In this document: positions 12,165-22,264 of the stretch, piece by piece
Layout of the letters: every line of letters begins with the position of its first letter
Numbering within the stretch: the first letter of the stretch is position 1
NCBI GenBank assembly: GCA_029747015.1
Contig: JAKOGI010000444.1
Location: 346,501 to 410,500 of the forward strand
Direction: 5' to 3'
Length of the DNA stretch: 64,000 bases
Origin: Carnegiea gigantea
Lineage: Eukaryota > Streptophyta > Magnoliopsida > Caryophyllales > Cactaceae
Position numbers and translations under genes: made by a program
Notes under the pieces: generated by a model
The model's input: only the letters and a program-made list of their open reading frames with translations
What the model was told of the DNA's origin: nothing
Database searches by the model: none

Positions 12165-12249
12165 ACATTACAGGCAATCTGCAAAAATTAAAATAAAAAC
12201 AATAGAAGTAGCAAAATTAAACAGAAGCCACTAGCAATTTTATTTTCTT

Positions 12250-12267
12250 TCCCCGGCAACGGCGCTA
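12250..12267 (-). promoter_or_regulatory. Element C primer binding site (tRNA-Asp type)
   Basis: The minus strand reads GCGCCGTTGCCGGGGA five bases from the LTR end. It matches the complement of the tRNA-Asp 3' end used by Athila/Tat elements, with one mismatch in the first bases. It fixes the element's orientation. Confidence 0.85.
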
Positions 12268-12272
12268 AAATT

Positions 12273-14750
12273 TGTAAAGCTTGCTGTGGAGGTACAAATT
12301 TAACCACTACTTCGATTTCTAAATAATATTTATAGCGTAGGAAAGTAGGGATCGATCCACGAGGAAAGATTATGTCAAAAAAACTAATTTCAGCCTAAAT
12401 AATTTTACTAGTCTAATGGGTTGTCTCTTCTCTTTGTAATTCTAAAATAAATCAAATTCAACCAATAAAAATCTGGAAAAATACTTAGTATTACTTTAAA
12501 TATTCTAGATTTAATGCTGGAAATAAAACAGTAAATAGCTATCCTAAATAAACTAGAAAAACAAAAATAGAATAATAGCTCAATCTTGTACTAAAAATGA
12601 AAACAGAAAGTAATAAATAGAAAATTAATATTAAAAATCACAAACAGTGACCTAAACTAATATTCTTCAAGTTTATAAGCTTGTAACTCTAGAATTATAT
12701 CTAATTAACTTCAGAAAAATTAAAACAGAAAATTACTGTAGAAAAATAAAGCGAAAAATGAAATCAGAAATTAGAAAAAGATTAAACTGCACTAATATAA
12801 ATACGAAATTAATTAACAAAATTACCCAAATTTAAGGATATAATTTTCTGGACTCAATAATACCTAAAAAAAGGTGAAATAGATATTAAAAATGCAATAT
12901 TCAGATTTATTAAAATAAAAACCTGCACATATCCAATTCACGAAATAATTTTGAAAATTTATCAAATAATTTCCAAAAATTCCAAAATTAAATAGAGACA
13001 GATTAGAGCACTATATAAACCCTAGGATGGATTAGAACTTGAAAAAAAAAACGAAAGAAACTGTTTTTAGCCTAATTTCTAACAAACCGGTAATTAAACG
13101 GTAAAATATAGTATAAATTAAATCTGAAAATTATAATCACTATAAAAATCAAAATCTAACTAATCTAAAATTACCAAGACACTCCTAAAAGACTATTCTT
13201 TTGGGGGGGTAAACGGTATTTATATCAAAGCTAATAATTGAAGAATAAAAATTAACAAACTAAACAAATTAACTAAAAAGCAACAAATAATTATCAAAAG
13301 ATATCAAATTTATGAAAAATGCTTAGCATAATCTACATCCACCATGCAAATCAATATTTATCATTAACACGCAAGTCAATTTCATCCATGAGTTAAACTG
13401 TAGAAGACACTCACCAGTGGATCTTCCCTGTTTTTCCTTACATGATAGTTTAATTAGGTCCAGCCCTAATATAAACCCAACAAATTTGATACCCCTTACA
13501 CCAGTGCAAGAATGTAATCAAACTAGAGCATTACATACTAGAAAAACAACATCTAATGCTTTGCGACCAATTTACCAGCAAATCGATTTAACAAAGATCT
13601 ATAATGATTACCTAATTAAAAGAGATGGGTTTGAGCCATCCATGATTAATTAGGATGATACTAACGCTTAAAAGACGATAATTTTTACGTATTAAAGCCC
13701 TTTAAATTATCATATGAATTCGTATTTAACTAACTAGCATGCATTCTACTTAATATAATATGAATATCATGAACAATAAATACTAATCGCTATAGAATCA
13801 TGAATATAAATCAACTAGACAATAAAACATAAAACTTGTTTCAAAATAATCAATTTAGCATGATTTCAAATAGATTATACTAAGCACAAAAAAAACTTAC
13901 TCACTCATATTAAAAATAACATCACAAAATTCACCCAAATAATTCATATTTAACAATACTCTAAACAACAAAAAAAATAAACTAAAATATAGTATAAAAC
14001 ACGAAAAAAAAAAAATAAGGCTATACTACTTGGTGATGAAAGATGATGATGATGGTTATGCTTAGTGAGGATGGCGTGGAGGGGGTTTAAGGTTTATGAT
14101 GATTTAGGCGTGAAGGTATGTGATGAAGGTGATGTTATGGTTTTAGTGATGGGTTGGGTGTGAGGAGATTGAAGGGGCTGAAGGTGGTTTTTGGAGAAGA
14201 TGATTTATGTGATGATGGAGAAGGAGGCGTGAGGCAGCCGTGGTTATGAAAGAAGATGGTGGTGATGGTGATTATCATATGATAAAGGGGAAGAAGTTGG
14301 CCGTGTGTTATGGAGGAGATTGAAGGCTATTGAGGGTTGTCATGAGATTATGGGTTTGAAGGAAGGTACCATGGCTTGTGATGGTAGATGCTTTAGGATG
14401 ATGATGATATATAATGGAGAGGAAAGGAGGGGTGGGATAGCTAGGGTTTTTTTTCCTCTTCTTCCTTTCTTTCTTAGACTTCGTTTCCCTCAAGACTTCT
14501 AGCTTTCCTCCAACTATTGAAACCCTAGCCCAATTAAATAGTTATGAAAATAATATTTTCCATAAATTATTATTTTTGGACCGTCTTTATAGCCAAGTGT
14601 GTAAGCCCGAACCTTGACGTCCTCTCTTTTCCTTTTTATTTTATTAATGCCTAACCTGAAAAATATATAAAATAAATTAAATTAGACGAAATAATATATA
14701 TAATATAATTGAAATAATTATGAAAACAATGCATAATCTTTGGCTTAACA
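12273..14750 (-). repeat. Element C 5' LTR
   Basis: Right LTR of C, starting TGTAAAGC in plus reading and ending GGCTTAACA just before the CTAAT duplication. It differs from the left LTR by scattered substitutions and small indels. No gene is supported inside; short open frames at 13417 and 14305 are chance. Confidence 0.9.
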
Positions 14751-14755
14751 CTAAT

Positions 14756-17351
14756 TATCATTTGCAAGAAGCCAGTTTTTGATTGGATAAAATCAGCCAA
14801 GCTTATCAAAAAAAAGTCAAGCTAGTAATGACCAAAAGCAAAGCAACCTTCTCTTCTCCTACTTCCTCTTCATTCATGGCATCCCCCCTCCTTGGCTGAT
14901 CTTCCACCTTCTGGCCACCTTGCCACCACTAGCCAGCCACCCTCCAACCACCATCCACGAGCCAAACACCCTCCCACATCAAGCACCATCTCCATCTCTC
15001 CCTTTGATCACCAAGTGAGGTATACACCCTAACTTAATCTTGGTTAGCTTTGGTTTATGTTGGATTTGATCATGGATCACATTGTTTTTATAGAAATAAG
15101 TTTTAGTTGATGTTTACATTGATTTTGAATGAGTTTAAATGCAGAAACAAGTTGATCATAAGTTAGGATTTTGGTGATTATGCATGGTTTGAATTATTCT
15201 TGGCTTCGAGCATATTATTTGCATATACTTTGATGTAAAATGAATCTTAGATATGTTGTTTGACTTGGAAAATGACTTGAGGAGAGTTATCATAAAGTAT
15301 TGAATTATGAGAAATATCTCAAATGGATTAAAATAGGTTATTTAGCTCATATGTGCAAATAAATATGATTATAGATGTGTTTTGAGTGTTTTTGAAAAAG
15401 AGAAGAATTTAAAATTTGATGAAGATGATTATCAAGTAAATTTGAGTAACATGGTTTTATAACATGATGATAAGGAACAAGGCTTTTTTAATGATATTAA
15501 GGAGTTATTTTAGAGGGGAATTATGTGCAGAAGAGGGGGAACACAAACACAATGTGGCTGTGAACAGGCTGAACACAGGGGACACTTTGCGAATAAACTG
15601 GTAACATTATTCCCATTGAAAAATTATGATTTTTGATGGATATGTAGATCAGTGAGTTATCTTTCAAATGCCTTTTTGAATCACCTTTAATCCGAGTTCT
15701 ATGGAAAAAACTTATGGCCAGTTTTCTAGGACTGTGCAGGATAGACCGAAGCTGTGCAAATTGTGTTCTAACCCAATTTTAGGAACCCTATCATGGGAAT
15801 TATGTTTTAGACTATGACTGAGAGTTTGGAAGGACTTTTTAATCTTTTCATATTGGGATTTTATGGCTGAGTTGGAGGTCAGCGGTGAATGATATGGATT
15901 TTTTAACGTAGACCATCAAATAGTAATATGAGGGACGAAAGAAATCGTGACAATTTGAAATATTATCAGGAGTTTCTATATAATTATGGATATTGCAAAG
16001 AAAATACAAAGTTTAGTAAGTTCAACAACTTTGATTATGTATAAAAGCTCACACGGCTTGGAAAACAGAGTTACATGGGTGTGAGAATGAAATTTGAGAA
16101 GTGGGGGCAGCAATTACTCAGGATCGGTGTCTATCGGGCCAATGAACCTCACAACACCCCTCTTGGTATTAAACCTTTTATTATTCATTTTAGAAACATC
16201 AAAAACTCACATTCCATTTATATCTGTAAAAGCTCTTTCGTTATCACCTCAATTATTTCATTTTGGTCTATTTTGCTTCAATTTGTTTTATTTCGAGTTC
16301 AACGACCCTAACTTATTTATTTTTCAAAATCATTTTAATATAACTTATCTTATATTGAATTGTTTAAATTATGGATTCCCTTTTTATTCATCAATTTCGA
16401 TAAAGTTACAAATTATGAGCGTGAAAGTTGTTTACTAACTACATTTACCTATAACTATATTTCTTAAGCAGAAACAGGGCCTAGTCTATCGTTTCCCATT
16501 GTGCATAAGTATTATCTAGTGAGATTGCATTCTAAAAACTTCAGGTATGTTTATTGCCTGTATTATTAGAAATCAGCACATATTCATCAAAGTTATCATG
16601 TTTTGGTAAGTACATCAATGAATCAGTTTACACAGTTATTTGTCACATAATTGGTGACCCCATCAGTTATTAGTTATAGGGCATTGCCCTTCCATTGCCC
16701 GCGCAACTTCAGGCCAGATGCCTCGATTGGCTTGGCAAGTGTACACATATCCATAGATTGTAACAACATCAAGGGGGTTTACCATCAGATGATAAATAGC
16801 AACTGCAGTTTACATTCATCTTATTTACTGTTTTAGCTTAAAATGATTTGCAAAGCAGGCGCGCAACCAATTTATGTAGAGATTCTTTAACAATACAGGA
16901 ATGCATGTACTAAGCTTTAGCTCATAGTTTGAAATATTTTTCATGTTTTGTTTTAGGCAAATGCTCAGTGAATCGCCCTTATGCTAACAAACTAGTTGAA
17001 GAAAATAAGTTGAGCAAGGAAATTTGGATGGATCAATAGTGACACGCTACATGCATATTTTGAAGCTATATTTTGAAATTTTCAATGGATGAAGGTGTAG
17101 ATTATATGGTGAATTATTTTACTTTGCTGTATAAACCTTATGTTGATTAACAATTGACAGTATATGGTTTGATCATGTATGAATGTGTATGGTTGAAGAC
17201 ATGCCTAATGATGTTATCTCTAGTACACATGCTGCAAGCCTTGTCCTTTGGACAGCAGTAATGCCCCGATCATTAGATTTATTCATTGTAATTGAACAAA
17301 TCAAAATAGTGATTGCAAATAGTGGAACATGCTTAATTACGGGGCATTATA
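14756..17351 (+). repeat. Element B 5' LTR, second fragment
   Basis: Resumes the LTR after element C and runs to GGGGCATTATA, matching GGAGCGTTACA at the end of the 3' LTR. It aligns throughout with about 22640-25259. Open frames at 16075-16438 and 16651-16836 recur only as fragments in the other LTR and are not genes. Confidence 0.88.
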
Positions 17352-17355
17352 GTTT

Positions 17356-17367
17356 TGGTATCAGAGC
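17356..17367 (+). promoter_or_regulatory. Element B primer binding site (initiator tRNA-Met)
   Basis: TGGTATCAGAGC, four bases after the LTR end, is the exact complement of the plant initiator tRNA-Met 3' end. Confidence 0.93.
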
Positions 17368-18890
17368 CAGTTTAATTTTCTTTGATGAGATATGAAGTGT
17401 GGAGAGTAGAGATGGGACTGTGAGAAGGTTGGTTAGTGGAGGTTATTAACATATCATTAGAGATTTATGACTGTAAAAATACCTGTTTGTCTCTCCCATG
17501 TTCTTCACCTGTGTTCCTCCTTGTTAGGTAGATCCATATGCATCGAATATGATGTGAGGTACTTCGGTGGCCATTCACATCTGCTTACTATATGCTGGTA
17601 TGGTAGCTCACCTACAGACCCCATTTCTAAGTTCCATAATGTTATGGTCCATACACATGGGTTGTTGTGGACCTTACCTACAGTTGGCTCTTGGGTCGAG
17701 TTTAGGACCCGATATCATGACTTTGTGATAACTTGGGCCTTGGGATGGAAGGACCTAGATTTCAGTTTTGCGAGGCTTGGGCTAACATTATCATCGAGCT
17801 GTTATTAAGGGTGGAGTTTGATTCGAGAGGGAATAATATAGACATTCTGCAGTATATATTTTCATTACACTTTGTATCTCCCCCACCATCACTACCTGCA
17901 CCAAGCACTCCTCATCCACCTGACAACCCAAAGCCATCAGAACTTAGAAAGCGGATCCGTGCATTTAATGGATTTAATGAGGTCCACATTGTTACAGATC
18001 TCCCTGATATACTATAGTTTAGCTTTGACGGTGACCTTATGGAAGACTTAGAAAAGGACCCAGAATTAAAAGGGCATCAGCTTGATCATGATGATGAGAA
18101 TACAGAGATTGGTGCTTCAGACGACAGTTCTGACTCGGGCGGGGAGCCTAGGGATGAGTCTGACCTAGACCATGATCCATCTAGAGATCACTAGATTAAT
18201 TTATATTATATGTTGACATCTCAGATAGATTACTGTTTGAGCCCACATGTATATTGTATAGCCAGTTGGATAGATGAATTTGGTGCAAATTATGACATTG
18301 TATATAGTTAGACAGGTCTTTTTGATTATGTTGACTAGTCCCGAATACTTCTAGGCATGTGGCGGATTTAGTCTGTTGGGGCTAACTAGTGTTTTGGTTA
18401 GGAGGTAGGCATAAAGGTTAACCTTGGGTGATCAGTTGGATGTGATATTCTTTATGGAACTATATATATGTATGTACGTGCGTAATTACGGCAATGATAT
18501 AATGAAGCTTTGTGTTATGTTTTAATAATACTTGGGTCATGCTAGTTATATCTGTTGTGTATGTGTATCTTATATGTTGGTTATAGTCGGTTGACTAAAT
18601 TACTCAGTTGAATAGGTGGTTAGAATATCAGAATATGTGTAAAACAATGCAGAAACCCACATAGAAGAAAATTCAGATCATGGTCAGGGATCTGGTGACC
18701 AAGTTTTGTGTAATGTGCCACTAACCCTTAGTGGAATGCCCTTATTTCACCCTGAGTTGGTTAGCTATATGGGAACTCTAACTATTAACAGACCTTGGTG
18801 TCTGAGCTTATGAAACAAATAATCGCAACACCTTTCGAAATCCTTCATAAAGTCAATACATTAGCAGATAAGGTGGGCGATGTAACCCTA
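17368..18890 (+). other. Element B leader and unassigned 5' region
   Basis: About 1.5 kb between PBS and recognisable gag. Two short open frames (17467-17808 and 17733-18017, the latter with a Pro-rich stretch) have no motif I recognise. An Asp/Glu-rich stretch lies near 18030-18190. The rest is A+T-rich with no structure I can support. Confidence 0.5.
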
Positions 18891-18894
18891 AAGT

Positions 18895-19620
18895 ATATTA
18901 TAGGAAGTATGACCCAGGGAGCTAAAAGCATGGATTAGTAGGATAGAAAAGATTTTCACAACAGTGAAAGTTCTAGAGGATAAAAAAATAAATAAACATT
19001 GGGATGTTTTATCCAACTACCGAAGCTGATATTAGGTGGAACATGTTAAAGATAGACTCTTAGGGCCTGACCTCACTTGGAATAGATTTCTAGAAGAACT
19101 GAGAGCCAAATTCTACCCAATTGTGGTTCAACGACAAAAGGGGAAAGAATTTATGGAACTAAAGATAAGTAGTAGTATGACTGTGATGCAGTACGCTAGC
19201 AAATTTACAAAAATATCCAGGTTTGTTCAGGAGTTTGTGTCATCTGAAGGACTGAAGATAAGGAGATTTGAAGAGAGATTAGCTTTCTATATTTACAACT
19301 AGCTAGTTAGCCAATCAATCCTGACCTATCAAGAATTATATGAGCAAGTAGCTGAAGTGGAACAACTGGTGGCCGAATTGAGGACCTTGAACCCGATTAA
19401 TCAAAAGAGGAAGTGGGCCGAACAGGGAGCTCCGAGGGAGAGTTTAAACCAGAAGAAATCTGCTCCCGCTCTTCCAAAGAGTCATCCTACAGGCTTAACA
19501 GAGCCCTATGGAAAATGTGGAGGTACTAACCACACCACTCCTAAATGTCGAGTAGGAACTAATAAATATATGTGGTGTGGTAGCCAGAACACCTCATTGT
19601 TACCTGTCCTAGAAGATTGA
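18895..19620 (+). pseudogene. Element B gag (Tekay-like)
   Basis: The capsid part at 19036-19302 reads TWNRFLEELRAKFYP, GKEFMELK, MTVMQYASKFTKISRFV, the standard chromovirus Gag core. After a stop at 19303 the same frame continues through VAEVEQLVAELRTLN and a basic stretch to a double knuckle remnant: CGGTNHTTPKC followed by GTNKYMWCGSQ, in which the first Cys of the second knuckle has become Tyr. Stops before 19036 break the N-terminus. Gag would form the particle and package element RNA. Confidence 0.8.
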
Positions 19621-19639
19621 AGGCTAGACAAGGGCTCCA

Positions 19640-20260
19640 AGCTCCAAGGCCCCCAGCTGTAGGGCATATATGTTTATGAAGAAGGAAGCTACCACCTCTA
19701 GTGCGGTATTTACTAGAACTATCTTGTTAATTTCAAATCCATTTTGTGTATTGATTGATTCAGTTGCTACTCTTTCATTTACATCCACTTGATATGCTAT
19801 GGAACTGAACCTTGAAAATAAGGAGACAGAAACCAATTATAGAATCAAGTTAGCCAATCACTCTAGAATTTAGTATCCTATCTCTTATAAACTTATTCGA
19901 ATTACTATTGGTGGTATAGTATTCCCTAGAGTTTTAATTCAATTTGACTCGTCAGACCTTTATATCATTCTGGAAATAAGCTTGTTGTGTACTTATGGGG
20001 TCAAGATAGATTGTGAGGATTCTAAGGCTATTTTAAGGGATGAACGAAGGATAGAAATATGTTTTATGGGCAAAGAGAGAAAATACCTTATCCTTTAAAT
20101 TCTGTTGTGAAAGCAAATGAGCTCTTATGTCAAGGATAGATTAGGTGTTAGCGTTATGCTATTGACACTCAACAACAGGAAGAAGAAGCAGAGGATATCC
20201 TAATAGTTTGCAAAATTTAGAGTTATTTTCCTAAAGAGTTATTGAGACTGCCCCGCAAAG
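19640..20260 (+). pseudogene. Element B protease region, heavily decayed
   Basis: Plus-strand fragments in shifting frames follow gag directly: a remnant of the active-site region near 19740-19790 and later pieces resembling CEDSKAILRDE and KERKYLIL near 20010-20095, the end of the chromovirus protease and start of RT. No continuous frame and no intact catalytic triad survive. Confidence 0.5.
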
Positions 20261-20269
20261 AGAAATTGA

Positions 20270-21350
20270 TTTTGAGATTGAATTAATCTCTGGTGCTGCA
20301 ATGTATCTCTAAAGCCTCATATGGTATGGCCCTAACAGAGCTTAGAAACTTGAAGATTTAGTTAGATGAGCTATTACAGAAGAGATTTACCAGACCAAGT
20401 GTGTCACCAAGAGGTGCCCTAGTTCTATTTGTAAGGGAGAATGATGGACCCTTGAGGTTATGTGTCAATTACAGAGAGCTGAATAAGATCATCGTCAAGA
20501 ACAAACATCCATTGCCACGAATAGATGGTTTATTTGAACGGCTGTAAGTAACAAGAGTATTTATTAAGATTTATTTAAAATTAGGATACCATCAATTTAG
20601 GATTTACTTAAAGACATTCCCAAACTGCACATAGGACCCAATTTGGTCACTATGAATTCACCGTGATGCCTTTTGGCCTGACCAATGCCCCTGTGGCCTT
20701 TATGGATCTTATGAATAGAATTTTTAGATCCTACTTAGACAAGTTTGTGGTGGTATTTATAGATAATATCTTGATTTGCTCCAAAGACAGAGATGAACAT
20801 GAAAATGGGGTTCTACACCTTAAGGGAGCATCAATTACACAGCAAATACAAGAAGCATGAGTTCTGGTTAGAAGAAGTGGTGTTTTAGGACATGTTGTTT
20901 CAATGGAAGGGATTAAGGTCGACTTGCAGAAGGTGAAAGCAGCTACAAAGTGCCCAAGGCTCACGAGTATTACTGAGACCAGAAACTTGTTAAGTTTAAC
21001 TAGGTATTATCAAGTTTTGGTAAAGATTTTTCGAAGATAACATCTTTCCTAACCAATTTGTTAAAGAACTACAAAGTGAGCAAGAAGATAAAGTGATAGC
21101 TTATACCTCCCGATAGGTCAAGCCTTATGAGAGAAATATACCTACCCATGACCCAAGATTAGCGATTATGGTTTTTTCACTGAAAATTTGAAAACATTAC
21201 TTGCATGGAGTACCTTATGAGAACTATACTGATCATCAAAACTTAAAGTACATTTTTCACTCATATGAAGCTCAATCTAAGACAAAGGCGTTGACTAAAA
21301 TTGCTTAAAGTTTATGACTTACAGATCTAATATCACCCAAGAAAGGCAAA
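20270..21350 (+). pseudogene. Element B reverse transcriptase and RNase H
   Basis: At about 20400-20545 the frame reads [29 protein letters not shown] blocks 1-2. At 20663-20860 it reads [20 protein letters not shown] and [18 protein letters not shown], where the catalytic FIDD box has become FIDN. From 21095 a broken RNase H reads VIAYTSR, PYERNIPTHDPRLAIMVFSL and YTDHQNLKYIF. Stops and frameshifts separate the blocks. The Asp-to-Asn change alone would abolish polymerase activity. Confidence 0.8.
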
Positions 21351-21354
21351 TAAT

Positions 21355-22245
21355 GTGGTAGATGCCCTGACAAGGAAGGCACAACATACTCTTAACACTA
21401 TAGTCATTACTAAGTCGAGCCTCTTGAGAAGGCTTGAGAACTTGGATGTTCAATTGGTGTCACATGGGCAAGCATCTAAAAATATCAATAGATCTAACTC
21501 TTTTAAGTTGGAGCCTATAGTACTTCGTAACTTAGACCAATATTTGTATTTGAAGAAAGCATGGAACTTCCAGCGATTGATATTGTGAAAATACTAGTAG
21601 AGAAATTTACATGAAACATCAGGGTAAAATGACACAAACATTGGTGATAAAATCATCTTATGGGTCATGAAGATTTTCTTTAACATTCAATAAGGTGACA
21701 TATATATCAAAAGACTCTTGAAAACAGACTATTAGAACTGATAGAAAAGCTATGCTGATAAAAGAAGGAGATTCCTGGAGTTTCTGGTAGATGATAAGGT
21801 TTTTCAGAAAGTTGCGCCAACTAAGGGTATAAGGAGGTTAAACTCCAAGCTAAATTGAGGCCAAGATCTATTGGACCATACAAGTTTATTGAAAAATTGA
21901 ATCCCATAGCTTGTTGACTAGATCTGCTTATAACTCAAATATGTGTACAATGTGCTCCTTACCTTACAGCACGGGCAGTACATTTCAGATCCTAACCACG
22001 CTCTCTTAACCAAATCCATTACAATCAATGAGGGTCTAGTATTTGAAGAGCATCTAGGCCAGACACTAGACATAGGATTAAGTAGCTAAGAATCAAGCAT
22101 ATACCTTTAGTCAAAGTACATTGGGCAACTCATATCTCCTCAGAAGCCACTTGGGAAAACTGAGGATGAGATGTAAGCCAAGTACACACATCTATTTGAG
22201 ATGAACTTGAATGTTTTGTCAAAGCTCAAAAGTTTCAAGGACAAA
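21355..22245 (+). pseudogene. Element B integrase remnant and chromodomain
   Basis: NVVDALTRKAQHTLN at about 21345-21390 starts the RNase H-integrase linker. The integrase catalytic core is then missing: by about 21735 the frame is already at SYADKRRRFLEFLVDD and VFQKVAPTKGIRR, which normally follow the core. Downstream, broken frames read KLRPRSIGPYKFIEKL, and at about 22090-22200 a chromodomain-like tail (IPLVKVHWATHISSEATWEN, then DEM-AKYTHLFE). Chromodomains direct such elements toward marked chromatin. An internal deletion of the integrase core plus stops make this dead. Confidence 0.7.
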
Positions 22246-22250
22246 ACTCT

Positions 22251-22264
22251 TTAAGGGGGAAGGC
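22251..22264 (+). promoter_or_regulatory. Element B polypurine tract
   Basis: TTAAGGGGGAAGGC directly before the 3' LTR start; purine run typical of gypsy elements. Confidence 0.85.

Larger units (their letters stand above)
6513..14750 (-). mobile_element. Non-autonomous Athila-type element C (gag-protease only)
   Basis: About 8.2 kb, bounded by two LTRs of 2437 and 2478 bp beginning TGTAAAGC and ending GGCTTAACA, with target duplication CTAAT at 6508-6512 and 14751-14755. The uninterrupted site is seen in the B 3' LTR (CTAAT once). Orientation is minus: a tRNA-Asp-type PBS abuts the right LTR and a purine-rich PPT abuts the left LTR. The interior (about 3.3 kb) encodes only Gag and a retropepsin. 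There is no room for RT, RNase H or integrase, so it would have depended on a partner element. This matches the TR-GAG class of non-autonomous elements. Confidence 0.88.

Noticed and set aside
16075..16438. Open frames of 78 and 114 codons
   Set aside because: Inside the element B LTR; the matching stretch of the 3' LTR keeps only a fragment, and no protein motif is present.
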